Below, one piece after another: positions 44,650 to 53,129 of a stretch of DNA of 64,000 nucleotides. The translations under genes were made by a program, and so were the position numbers. A model generated the notes under the pieces. That model had not been told where the DNA came from. It was given only the letters and a program-made list of their open reading frames with translations, and did no database searches. The stretch lies in contig JAFQCM010000127.1 in NCBI GenBank assembly GCA_017399445.1, forward strand, positions 42,312 to 106,311, in the 5' to 3' direction. The DNA is from Lachnospiraceae bacterium (GTDB lineage Bacteria > Bacillota > Clostridia > Lachnospirales > Lachnospiraceae). Each line of letters opens with the position of its first letter. Within the stretch, counting starts at the first letter, position 1.

Positions 44650-45666
44650 ATGGAAAAAAATATAGAACAAAAGGGAAGGCAAAGTCTTGCTTTTCATACA
44701 CCACCATATATTATGGCCAGTGCTTCTGTAGTTGGAAAAAAGGAAGGGGAAGGACCTCTTGGAAACTTGTTTGATATGGTAGGAGAAGATCCCATGTTTG
44801 GCTGTGAATCATGGGAGGATGCAGAGGGGACTCTGCAAAAAGAAGCTTTAACCCTAGCCATAGGGAAATCTGAAATAGAAAAATGGCAGATTCGTTATAT
44901 ATTTGCGGGTGATTTGTTGGGGCAGGAAATGGCAAGTTCTTTTGGCCTGGCAGATATGCAGATTCCATTATTTGGAGTATATGGTGCCTGTTCCACTGCA
45001 GGAGAAAGCATTTCCTTAGCCTCGCTCAGTGTGGCCTCAGGAGCAGCGGACTATGTAATGGCAGTTACATCCAGCCATTTTGCCAGTGCAGAAAAACAGT
45101 TTCGTTTTCCGTTGGCTTATGGAAATCAAAGACCACCATCTTCTACCTGGACAGTAACTGGAAGTGGAGCTTTTGTTATTGGAAAAGATAAAGGTATTGC
45201 TAAAGTGAAAGGAATTACTACGGGAAAAATTGTAGACTATGGCATTAAGGATTCTATGAATATGGGAGCCTGTATGGCACCAGCTGCTTGTGACACTATT
45301 TACAATCATTTTATGGATTTTGAATGTGATGAAAAAGAATATGATCAAATTATCACTGGCGATTTAGGAGAAGTGGGATATGAAATTTTAATTGAACTAA
45401 TGAAAGATAAGGGATATGATATCAGCAAAAAGCTATTAGATTGTGGAATGATGATTTTTGATAAAGAAACCCAGGGAACTAATGCAGGGGGAAGCGGCTG
45501 TGGGTGCTCCGCTACTGTATTGTCTGCATTGATTTTAAAAAATATAAAAGAAGGGAAATGGAAAAAAGTATTGTTTGTTCCTACCGGAGCCTTACTATCT
45601 CCGGTATCACACAATGAAGGGTTAAGCGTGCCTTCCATTGCTCATGGGGTGGTATTGGAGGGCTAG
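44650..45666 (+). CDS. spoVAD: Stage V sporulation protein AD
   Basis: A 338-residue thiolase-fold protein that binds dipicolinic acid on the outer side of the inner spore membrane. Landmarks are FHTPPYIMASASVVGKKEGEGPLG, DMVGEDPMFGCESWEDAE, FGVYGACSTAGESISLAS and NAGGSGCGCSATVL. Start ATG at 44650 (GGAGG seven bases before) gives the same length as B. subtilis SpoVAD; the frame is open further upstream. It stands alone, 2.6 kb from spoVAC and 4.6 kb from spoVAE. Confidence 0.96.
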   Translation: MEKNIEQKGRQSLAFHTPPYIMASASVVGKKEGEGPLGNLFDMVGEDPMFGCESWEDAEGTLQKEALTLAIGKSEIEKWQIRYIFAGDLLGQEMASSFGLADMQIPLFGVYGACSTAGESISLASLSVASGAADYVMAVTSSHFASAEKQFRFPLAYGNQRPPSSTWTVTGSGAFVIGKDKGIAKVKGITTGKIVDYGIKDSMNMGACMAPAACDTIYNHFMDFECDEKEYDQIITGDLGEVGYEILIELMKDKGYDISKKLLDCGMMIFDKETQGTNAGGSGCGCSATVLSALILKNIKEGKWKKVLFVPTGALLSPVSHNEGLSVPSIAHGVVLEG

Positions 45667-46556
45667 TCAAATTGGGTTAAAAGTTTTCGATACTGACTTG
45701 GTGTAACATTAAACTTGGATTTAAATACTTTGTTAAAGTAAGAAATATTATTAAACCCAGTGTCCAAAGCAATTTCCATTACAGAGGAATCACTTTCTTT
45801 TAACATGGCAGATGCGATATCAAGCCGGTAATTATTAATATAATCAATACAAGTCATACCTACATGTTTCTTAAAAAAACGCATAAAATGATACTCGCTG
45901 AAATCACAAAGAGAAGCAAGAGAAGCTACAGTAATGTGTTCCGCATAATTGGTATGAATGTAATTAATTACATTTTTTAGCAGTTCAGAAGTGTGATCAA
46001 TCTTAGATTTGCCCCCTTTTGGGGTAAAAATATTGTGATGAAACAACTGGAAGAGTAAAAGTAGCAGATAGGACTTTACTGCAAGCTCATATCCGGTTGT
46101 TTTTTCCTTATACACCTGATGAAGTTTAAAAAAGCAGTCTAATACCATGTGATATCCTGGAGTATCCGGATGAATTACAATGGGAGAGGCAATTTCCCCT
46201 TGCATTAAAGGAGAAAAATATTTAATGGCACAGGCATCAGTCAACAGGCTGTTTAACATGTTAAGATGAAATACGTAAGTAAGATTTTTAAGGTTCTGCT
46301 GACCTTCAAAACGGGAGGCGTGAAGTATACCAGGTGGTATAATTAAAATATCCTTATCTTTTACCGGAAATTCATTTAAATCCAAATCATAAATTCCATT
46401 GCCTGATTCAATAAAAGTGATTTCTATTTCTTCATGCCAGTGCATGGGAAGATAAAAGTTACCTTTTTCTATATTTAGTTCATAATAGGAAATAGGGGAT
46501 AAAAAATCACCATGGGTTGCAAGTTCTTTTAGCTGTAAATATTCCATATATTCCAT
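45663..46556 (-). CDS. AraC-family regulator divergent from the glucosidase
   Basis: A 297-residue AraC protein: an N-terminal cupin (NFYLPMHWHEEIEITFIESGNG, then DILIIPPGILHASR) and a C-terminal double helix-turn-helix (ITVASLASLCDFSEYHFMRFF and VMEIALDTGFNNISYFNKVF). The MHWHEEIE signature is usual in carbohydrate-responsive members. AGGAGG precedes ATG. Its end overlaps the spoVAD stop by 4 bases, the two genes converging. It likely controls the divergent GH31 and MATE genes. Confidence 0.92.
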   Translation of the reverse strand: MEYMEYLQLKELATHGDFLSPISYYELNIEKGNFYLPMHWHEEIEITFIESGNGIYDLDLNEFPVKDKDILIIPPGILHASRFEGQQNLKNLTYVFHLNMLNSLLTDACAIKYFSPLMQGEIASPIVIHPDTPGYHMVLDCFFKLHQVYKEKTTGYELAVKSYLLLLLFQLFHHNIFTPKGGKSKIDHTSELLKNVINYIHTNYAEHITVASLASLCDFSEYHFMRFFKKHVGMTCIDYINNYRLDIASAMLKESDSSVMEIALDTGFNNISYFNKVFKSKFNVTPSQYRKLLTQFD

Positions 46557-46580
46557 ATAGTCCTCCTAAATAGTTACATT

Positions 46581-46630
46581 TTTTGCAAAATGAGCAGTAT
46601 AGTGTTAGTTATAAGCTAGATTTTGCAAGA
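46581..46630. promoter_or_regulatory. Direct repeats in the AraC-GH31 intergenic region
   Basis: TTTTGCAARA occurs at 46581-46590 and 46621-46630, 40 bases apart, about four helical turns. Candidate AraC binding sites that could regulate both directions. Confidence 0.4.
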
Positions 46631-46700
46631 AAACTTTGTCTAAAACAATTATACTACTATTAGAATGAAAAAAAAAGGGATAACAATGAAGGAGGACACA

Positions 46701-48773
46701 ATGATTAAAAAATTTAGTTTTGGAAAAGTATTTCCTACGGAAGCTGTAGTAAAAGAGATAAAAGCACAAAAAGGAAACATACCTTTTTTCATGCAGCAGA
46801 ATAGTGATAATAAAGATGGACTGCTCTTTACCTATACTATGGAAAAAGAAGACAAGGTATATGGTCTAGGAGAACAGATTAGGGGAATCAACAAAAGAGG
46901 ACATTTATATATTAGTGACTGTGCAGATGATCCGGTACATTCAGAAGAAAAAAATTCTTTGTACGGTGCCCATAACTTTATTTTAGTAGATGGAAAAGAA
47001 AGATTTTTAGTTTTCTTTGATACTCCGGAAAAAGTGATTTTTGATATTGGATGTACAGATATAGATGTACTTTCTGTTGAAACATCAAAAGACGTGGACT
47101 GCTATATTATTACAGGAAAGAAAATCCTTGATATTGTAAAAGAATTCAGAGGTCTCATTGGAAGAAGTTATATTGCACCACGTTGGGCTTTTGGATATCA
47201 GCAGTGCCGTTGGAGTTACATGAATGAAGACGAAATCAGAGAAGTAGTGAAGAACCACAGAGAAAATAATATCCCATTGGATGCAGTTTATATGGATATT
47301 GATTATATGGATTCTTATAAGGATTTCACTTTAAACGAAGAAGCTTTTCCAAAGTTTGACAAGTTTGTGGAAGAGATGAAAAAGGAAAATATCCGCCTGG
47401 TGCCTATTATTGATGCAGGTGTAAAAATTGAAAAAGGTTATGATGTATACGAAGAAGGTTTGGAAAAGGGATACTTCTGTAATGATAAAACCGGAAAACC
47501 ATTTGTAGGTGCAGTATGGCCTGGAAAAGTACATTTTCCTGATTTCTTAAATAAAGATGCCAGGGACTGGTTTGGAAAGAAATATAAATTCTTACTGGAT
47601 AAAGGAATTGAAGGCTTCTGGAATGATATGAATGAACCAGCTATTTTCTATTCTGAGGACGGTATCAATGACGCCATTGAATATGTGGAAAGCCTTAAGG
47701 GTCAGAATATAGATATTTATACTTTCTTTGCTATGAAAGATAAAGTTCTTGGTGTGGCAAACTCACCAAAAGATTATGCAAGTTTTTATCATAATACAGA
47801 AGAAGGTGTGATCTGCCATGATAAACTTCATAATTTATATGGATATAATATGACAAGAGCAGCAGGGGAAGCTTTTGAGGAAATGGTTCCAGATAAGAGG
47901 ATTCTTATGTTCTCTAGAGCTTCTTATATTGGAAGTCATAGAAACGGTGGTATTTGGCAAGGTGATAATATGTCCTGGTGGTCACATTTATTATTAACAG
48001 TTAAGATGCTTCCATCTTTAAATATGTGTGGATTCCTATATACAGGTTCTGATTTAGGCGGTTTTGGTGCACATGCTACCGAAGATTTGGTAATGCGTTG
48101 GATTGAATTTGCAATCTTTACACCATTAATGCGTAACCATGCAGCATTAGGAACTAGAAAACAGGAAGTATATCAGTTTAAGAATATAGAAGACTTTAAA
48201 AATCTAATAGGAATTCGTTATGGATTGATTTCTTATATTTACAGTGAATACATGAAATCTGTTTTAAATGATGAAATGTATGCAAAACCACTGGCTTTCG
48301 TATATGAAAATGATGTACATGCAAAAGAAGTAGAAGACCAGTTAATCATTGGAGATTCTATTATGATTGCACCAATCTATACACAGAACACAAAGGGAAG
48401 ATATGTTTACCTTCCGGAAGATATGATGGCTGTGAAGATGAGAAGTCTTACAGAATATGACTGCAAGGTATTGAAAAAAGGACATCATTACGTGGATGCA
48501 GAGTTAAATGAATTGATATTCTTTATCCGTCCAAATCACATTGTACCAATGACTTATGGTGGAGAATCTACAGAAGAAGTAGATTATACAACTTTGAAGG
48601 TATTCGGTTTTGTGAAGAAAGAGGCTGGGTATACTCTTTATACAGATGATGGTATCAGCAAAAATTATCAGGATAAAGAAAATTATATTGACATGAAAGC
48701 AGATAAAGATGGAAATGTTACCGTAAGCAATGACAGGATAAAGATTAAGGAAAGTGTAATCTTAAATAAATAG
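46701..48773 (+). CDS. Family GH31 alpha-glucosidase
   Basis: A roughly 690-residue cytoplasmic glycoside hydrolase: an N-terminal beta-sandwich (VYGLGEQIRGINKRG), a (beta/alpha)8 barrel (PRWAFGYQQCRWSYMNEDEI, AVYMDIDYMD), catalytic nucleophile D309 in GFWNDMNEPA and acid/base D422 in WQGDNMSWW, then C-terminal beta domains. It should release glucose from alpha-linked oligosaccharides. No signal peptide. ATG at 46701 after GAAGGAGG is chosen; ATG at 46665 and 46686 lack a signal. Regulated probably by the divergent AraC protein. Confidence 0.95.
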   Translation: MIKKFSFGKVFPTEAVVKEIKAQKGNIPFFMQQNSDNKDGLLFTYTMEKEDKVYGLGEQIRGINKRGHLYISDCADDPVHSEEKNSLYGAHNFILVDGKERFLVFFDTPEKVIFDIGCTDIDVLSVETSKDVDCYIITGKKILDIVKEFRGLIGRSYIAPRWAFGYQQCRWSYMNEDEIREVVKNHRENNIPLDAVYMDIDYMDSYKDFTLNEEAFPKFDKFVEEMKKENIRLVPIIDAGVKIEKGYDVYEEGLEKGYFCNDKTGKPFVGAVWPGKVHFPDFLNKDARDWFGKKYKFLLDKGIEGFWNDMNEPAIFYSEDGINDAIEYVESLKGQNIDIYTFFAMKDKVLGVANSPKDYASFYHNTEEGVICHDKLHNLYGYNMTRAAGEAFEEMVPDKRILMFSRASYIGSHRNGGIWQGDNMSWWSHLLLTVKMLPSLNMCGFLYTGSDLGGFGAHATEDLVMRWIEFAIFTPLMRNHAALGTRKQEVYQFKNIEDFKNLIGIRYGLISYIYSEYMKSVLNDEMYAKPLAFVYENDVHAKEVEDQLIIGDSIMIAPIYTQNTKGRYVYLPEDMMAVKMRSLTEYDCKVLKKGHHYVDAELNELIFFIRPNHIVPMTYGGESTEEVDYTTLKVFGFVKKEAGYTLYTDDGISKNYQDKENYIDMKADKDGNVTVSNDRIKIKESVILNK

Positions 48774-48802
48774 ATAATGCTTTTCTTTGAGAAAGGATTT
48801 GC

Positions 48803-50167
48803 ATGGGATTAGGTGAAAAAGAAACAGGAATTGATGTTACTAAGTATGATATGAAACGGATGACAATTATGTCAATTCCAATTTTCATAGAATTGTTTTT
48901 ACAAATGCTGGTGGGGAATATTGACCAGATTATGATTAGTCGCTATTCCCAGAATGCAGTTGCTGCCATTGGAAATGGTAATCAGATTATGAATATTCTG
49001 ATTATTTTCCTAAATGTTATGGGGTCAGGAACCACTATTGTCCTGGCCCGGTATTTAGGAGCCGGAAATAAAAAGAAGGTGGCGGAAACCTGTACCGCCT
49101 CTTTGTTTATGATGGGAATTCTTGGACTGATAGCAAGTTTTATTCTGGTAGTTTTTCATACACCGATTTTTAGGGCGATGAATGTACCAGAAGAAGTATT
49201 GCCGGACGCTTCTAAGTATATGGCAATTATTGGAGTATGTGTTGCGGTTCAGGCACTTTATATGGCATTTGGTGCTGTTTTAAGAGCGTATTCCATGAAT
49301 GGAGTAATTACTGTGATTTCCTTTGTAATGAATATTATGAATGTAATTGGTAATGCTGTTTTAATTTATGGTTTGTTTGGAATGCCGAAGCTTGGAATTG
49401 CCGGAGTGGCAATTTCAACAAATATTAGTAAATGTGCAGGATTGCTTATAATGATTTATTTCTTTAAGCGTAAGCTGGATATTAAAGTTTCCTTCCAGCA
49501 TTTAAAACCTTTACCCACAGATACCATAAAAAAGATTTTGCAGGTTGCTATTCCCTCAGGAGCAGAAGGAATTTCCTATAATATTTCCCAGATGGTAGTG
49601 CTTGGGGTTATCAATACCTTTGGAACCTATGTTATTAATACCAAGGTATATGCCAGCATGATTGCTAACATAGCATACATATATACGGTTGCCATTGCCC
49701 AGGCATTGCAGGTAGTGATTGGATATCTGGTTGGAGCTGACCGAAAAGAATTGATAGCCAAAAAGGTATGGATCGTGCAACTGGTTGCCACGGTGGTTTC
49801 TGTAGGCTTAAGTATTATTGTATATTTTAATTCAGATATTTTGTTCCGGCTATTTACCAGTGATGAAAAAGTGCTTGCATTGGCACATCAGGTAATGTTG
49901 GTGGAAATCTTTTTGGAAATTGGGCGTTCTGTGAACATTGTAATGGTGAAAGCCTTAATTGCAGTAGGAGATGTAAAATATCCAGTGGTATGTGGCATAT
50001 TTTTCCAATGGGTAGTAGCAGCACTATTTTCGTATATCTTAGGAAGTGTATGTGGTTTGGGACTGGTAGGTGTCTGGATTGCTATGGCAATGGATGAATG
50101 TTTTAGAGGGATTCTGTTTGTAATACGTTTTAAGTCTGAAAAATGGAAGCAGATGAAAGTTACTTAA
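48803..50167 (+). CDS. MATE family efflux transporter
   Basis: A 454-residue protein with about 12 transmembrane helices in two related halves. The first helix region holds PIFIELFLQMLVGNIDQIMISRYSQNAVAAIGNGNQI and the second half starts VAIPSGAEGISYNISQMVVLGVI, as in the Na+/H+-coupled MatE family. Substrate unknown: drug, metabolite or sugar-linked compound. It follows the GH31 gene by 29 bases and is likely in the same transcript. Confidence 0.92.
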   Translation: MGLGEKETGIDVTKYDMKRMTIMSIPIFIELFLQMLVGNIDQIMISRYSQNAVAAIGNGNQIMNILIIFLNVMGSGTTIVLARYLGAGNKKKVAETCTASLFMMGILGLIASFILVVFHTPIFRAMNVPEEVLPDASKYMAIIGVCVAVQALYMAFGAVLRAYSMNGVITVISFVMNIMNVIGNAVLIYGLFGMPKLGIAGVAISTNISKCAGLLIMIYFFKRKLDIKVSFQHLKPLPTDTIKKILQVAIPSGAEGISYNISQMVVLGVINTFGTYVINTKVYASMIANIAYIYTVAIAQALQVVIGYLVGADRKELIAKKVWIVQLVATVVSVGLSIIVYFNSDILFRLFTSDEKVLALAHQVMLVEIFLEIGRSVNIVMVKALIAVGDVKYPVVCGIFFQWVVAALFSYILGSVCGLGLVGVWIAMAMDECFRGILFVIRFKSEKWKQMKVT

Positions 50168-50170
50168 ATA

Positions 50171-50199
50171 GTATAAAATATAATTCAAAGGAAATAATA
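50171..50199 (+). promoter_or_regulatory. Sigma-G-like promoter candidate for spoVAE
   Basis: GTATAA, 16 bases, AATAATA, about 45 bases before the chosen spoVAE start. Same layout as the candidate before spoVAD. Confidence 0.35.
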
Positions 50200-50244
50200 A
50201 CCGTAAGAAATCGTTTTTGCATGATGCAGAAGGGAGTTATTATT

Positions 50245-50604
50245 ATGGTGGATTATATCAATGCATTCTGGGTTGGTGGTTTGATTTGTGCCCTGATTCA
50301 GATTTTAATGGACAGAACCAAGCTGATGCCTGGAAGAATTATGGTACTTTTAGTGTGCACTGGTGTAGTACTGGGAGCGTTAAATATTTATCAGCCATTA
50401 GTGGAGTATGCCGGAGCTGGAGCAAGTGTCCCATTACTTGGATTTGGAAATACATTGTGGAGAGGAATTAAAGAAGCTGTTGACAGTGATGGATTTCTTG
50501 GAATTTTTATGGGAGGTTTTACTTCTAGTTCTGTAGGAATATCAGCAGCACTGATTTTCGGATATATTGCCAGTTTGATTTTCAAACCTAAAATGAAAAA
50601 ATAG
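50245..50604 (+). CDS. spoVAE: Stage V sporulation protein AE
   Basis: A 119-residue membrane protein (three or four helices): DYINAFWVGGLICALIQILMDRTKL, then the signature EYAGAGASVPLLGFGNTLWRG and a GGFTSSSVGISAALIFGYIASL end. This matches SpoVAE (the SpoVAEb-type protein). The start is set at ATG 50245 with AAGGGAG eight bases before; the frame is open upstream and overlaps the MATE gene, but that part has no signal. It follows a transporter gene instead of spoVAD. Confidence 0.93.
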   Translation: MVDYINAFWVGGLICALIQILMDRTKLMPGRIMVLLVCTGVVLGALNIYQPLVEYAGAGASVPLLGFGNTLWRGIKEAVDSDGFLGIFMGGFTSSSVGISAALIFGYIASLIFKPKMKK

Positions 50605-50707
50605 TAACAGTTCAGCCCACGCCATTGGCTAAGTCCCACTAAAGTGCTTTCCGTTGCTACGCAACTACCTTTGCTCATATACAGGCGTTCCGCTCATGAT
50701 ATGTTAC
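50604..50707. repeat. Dispersed repeat, copy A
   Basis: GTAACAGTTCAGCC ... CATGATATGTTAC with inverted ends (GTAACA/TGTTAC). It shares about 85 bases with 51633-51721, plus an insertion of 17 bases between two TTGCT repeats. It contains a small CACT/AGTG hairpin. No gene. It starts right at the spoVAE stop. Confidence 0.85.
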
Positions 50708-50720
50708 CTAAAAATAGGAA

Positions 50721-50758
50721 TAAAAATACAGCCCTGACTTATAAAAAGTCAGGGCTGT
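50721..50758 (-). terminator. Terminator overlapping the DUF975 gene end
   Basis: ACAGCCCTGAC pairs with GTCAGGGCTGT. On the minus strand the stem is followed by ATTTTTATT. The coding sequence stop TAA (50741-50739) falls in the loop, so the 5' arm of the hairpin is the last codons of the gene. Confidence 0.85.
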
Positions 50759-51485
50759 TATAATTTGCATAAGTTTCAAAAGGTTTATTCTGACCTGATA
50801 ACTCAATATAAAATGCAGCATAAGAAGACTGAATGTAAGGACTTACCCAGAGAAATGCAATCCCACAAGTAATGATTCCTAATAAGAACCAGCCAATGAA
50901 GCTTAATTGTAAACAAAATAAGTGGTTCTTTTTCCGCTTCATCATTTGAGAAGAAAGCTTAATTGCTTCTAAAATACCTGTATTATTGCTTTCGGCTAAA
51001 ATATATGGTGCCATATGATAACGGTAAGTAGCAATAATTCCCGGAACAATGAAAAGACAGGACCAAAGTAATATTTTGATTAACATCACTAGTTTTAGGG
51101 CAAGTGCTTTTCCATAAATAGAAAATTGTGAAAATAAAGTTCCAATAGAAACATGATGGCCTAGCATAAGTTCACAAAAGTAAGTGTAGGTTCCAAGCTT
51201 TATGGCAGGACCCACCAGAAACATCAGGATGCCATAAATAAGAGCAATAGGAAACAAGATACTTAAGATAGGAAGTATCTGTCCACAGCTTTCGTAGAAA
51301 AAGGAATAATTCACCAAATATGGTTGTAAAAAAGTAAGCCCAAGATACAAAACACATAGTGAAAATGGTAAAAAACTACCAAGTCCACCAGTAATAAATG
51401 AAACAAATGCAGTTCCCATACTGCCTTTCCAGGTGTTTGATAGAGAACGCCTTGCGCGTTCTCTGAAAAAAGATGGTTTTAACAT
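50739..51485 (-). CDS. DUF975 family membrane protein
   Basis: A 248-residue protein with a short cytoplasmic N-terminus (SFFRERARRSLSNTWKGSMG, the DUF975 hallmark Arg/Ala-rich start) and about five to six transmembrane helices. LKLVMLIKILLWSCLFIVPGIIATYRYHMAPYILAE is a second conserved core. The family has no assigned activity. Encoded on the minus strand between two copies of a dispersed repeat, with its own terminator. ATG is preceded by AAAAGGGGAG. Confidence 0.85.
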   Translation of the reverse strand: MLKPSFFRERARRSLSNTWKGSMGTAFVSFITGGLGSFLPFSLCVLYLGLTFLQPYLVNYSFFYESCGQILPILSILFPIALIYGILMFLVGPAIKLGTYTYFCELMLGHHVSIGTLFSQFSIYGKALALKLVMLIKILLWSCLFIVPGIIATYRYHMAPYILAESNNTGILEAIKLSSQMMKRKKNHLFCLQLSFIGWFLLGIITCGIAFLWVSPYIQSSYAAFYIELSGQNKPFETYANYNSPDFL

Positions 51486-51632
51486 GAATATTCTCCCCTT
51501 TTTATTGAATATTTAGTTACAAATTATCTTATAATTCGTCATAGACCATATAAAATTATATATGGAAAAAGAGGAGAATGCAATAGGAGATTTACTAGGG
51601 GATGTGGAATACTAAATTTTTATTAAGAATAG

Positions 51633-51721
51633 GTAACAGTTCAGCCCACGCCATTGGCAAAGTGGCACTAACGTGCTTTCCGTTGCTCATATACAGGCGT
51701 TCCGCTCATGATATGTGATAC
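51633..51721. repeat. Dispersed repeat, copy B
   Basis: Shares GTAACAGTTCAGCCCACGCC, GCTTTCCGTTGCTC and the CGTTCCGCTCATGATATGT end with copy A at 50604-50707, lacking the 17-base insertion. The rest of 51486-51856 holds the GntR promoter. Confidence 0.85.
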
Positions 51722-51750
51722 AAGAATAGAATAGGCTTTCGAAAAAGTTC

Positions 51751-51811
51751 TTGACAATCTCCCTACATAACTGTACAATGTGTATTAATGATAATAGTAC
51801 AGCTAATACAC
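51751..51811 (+). promoter_or_regulatory. Promoter and GntR-type operator
   Basis: TTGACA (51751), a 17-base spacer and TACAAT (51774-51779), followed by GTGTATTA-N16-TAATACAC (51780-51811). The inverted repeat just after -10 is a plausible autoregulatory site for the YtrA-type repressor encoded next. Confidence 0.7.
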
Positions 51812-51855
51812 TTAAGACACTACAATCAATACATGAGCTGTAGAAAGGAGGAAGT

Positions 51856-52230
51856 ATGATAATCATTGATTATAAGGACAGAAGACCAATTTATGAACAG
51901 ATCATAGAACGGTTCCAGGATTTAATTGTAAAAGGAATCCTAAAACCGGATAGTCAGTTACCATCTGTAAGAAATTTAGCCATGGAATTATCAATTAATC
52001 CTAACACAATCCAAAGAGCATATGCCGAATTAGAACGGCAGGGATATATATATTCCATTAAAGGGCGAGGCAGTTTTGTAAGCTTTAATGAAGAACTGCT
52101 GATACTTAAGAAAAAAGAAGTGTTAGAGGAAATCGAAAAAGCAGCGGAGCTTGCAAAAAATTTTCAGATTACAGAAGAAGAAGTAATTGGCTGTGTGAAA
52201 CAGGTCTATGGAGGGGAGGAAGAAAAATGA
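51856..52230 (+). CDS. GntR-family repressor, YtrA subfamily
   Basis: A 124-residue protein: winged helix (PIYEQIIERFQDLIVKGILKPDSQLPSVRNLAMELSINPNTIQRAYAELERQGYIY) and a short C-terminal dimer arm, the compact YtrA plan. Such repressors are usually the first gene of an ABC transporter operon, exactly as here, and bind the operator between promoter and gene. The end overlaps the ATPase start by 4 bases. Confidence 0.93.
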   Translation: MIIIDYKDRRPIYEQIIERFQDLIVKGILKPDSQLPSVRNLAMELSINPNTIQRAYAELERQGYIYSIKGRGSFVSFNEELLILKKKEVLEEIEKAAELAKNFQITEEEVIGCVKQVYGGEEEK

Positions 52231-53129
52231 TTGAAGCAACAAAAATTAGTAAAAGCTTTGATGATATGAAAGCAATTGATGATATTTCTATAACCATTAA
52301 AGAAGGTAATGTATTTGGATTGATAGGAACCAATGGTGCTGGGAAAAGTACTTTTATGAGAATGGTGGCAGGGATTATAAAGCCTGATAAAGGGACAATT
52401 TTAATTGATGATATTCCGGTATATGAATCAGAAGAGGCGAAAAGAAAATTCTTTTATATATCGGATGAACAGTTTTTTCTTATGAATTCCACACCAAATG
52501 AAATGGGACGTTTTTATAAAACAGTGTTTCCTGAATTTGACAGAAAGAAGTTTTATGATTTTTTGGCACGTTTTGAATTGGATAAAGACAGAAAGATTGC
52601 AACCTTTTCGAAAGGAATGAAAAAGCAGCTTTCCTTATTATTAGGAATCTGTTCTGGTACAAAATATCTTTTATGTGATGAAACTTTTGACGGGTTAGAT
52701 CCCGTGATGCGTCAGGGAATTAAAAGTATTTTTGCCAGTGAAATGGAAGAACGAGGTTTGACACCAGTCATTGCTTCCCATAATTTAAGAGAATTAGAGG
52801 ATATTTGTGACCACGTAGGGCTATTACATAAAGGTGGGGTGCTTTTATCCAAAGATTTAGAAGAAATGAAATGCAATATTTTTAAGGTACAGTGTGTGTT
52901 TAATGATTCTATTACCGAATATGAAACAGTGACTAGGTTTGATGTGATCAAAAACGAAAGAAGAGGTTCATTAGTAACACTTACCATAAGAGGAGATAAG
53001 GACGAAATTATAGCTAAAATTCATAATGCAAATCCTGTTTTTAGCGAAATCTTACCATTATCGTTGGAAGAAATATTTATTAGTGAAACGGAGGTTGTGG
53101 GTTATGATATCAAAAAACTCATTTTTTAG
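52227..53129 (+). CDS. ABC transporter ATP-binding protein
   Basis: A 300-residue ABC ATPase with Walker A GTNGAGKST, signature FSKGMKKQLSL and Walker B LLCDETFDGLDP, then a switch His in IASHNL. The C-terminal extension past residue 215 is typical of exporter-type ATPases regulated by YtrA-like repressors. Start ATG overlaps the regulator, indicating coupled translation. Last 26 bases overlap the permease. Confidence 0.93.
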   Translation: MIEATKISKSFDDMKAIDDISITIKEGNVFGLIGTNGAGKSTFMRMVAGIIKPDKGTILIDDIPVYESEEAKRKFFYISDEQFFLMNSTPNEMGRFYKTVFPEFDRKKFYDFLARFELDKDRKIATFSKGMKKQLSLLLGICSGTKYLLCDETFDGLDPVMRQGIKSIFASEMEERGLTPVIASHNLRELEDICDHVGLLHKGGVLLSKDLEEMKCNIFKVQCVFNDSITEYETVTRFDVIKNERRGSLVTLTIRGDKDEIIAKIHNANPVFSEILPLSLEEIFISETEVVGYDIKKLIF

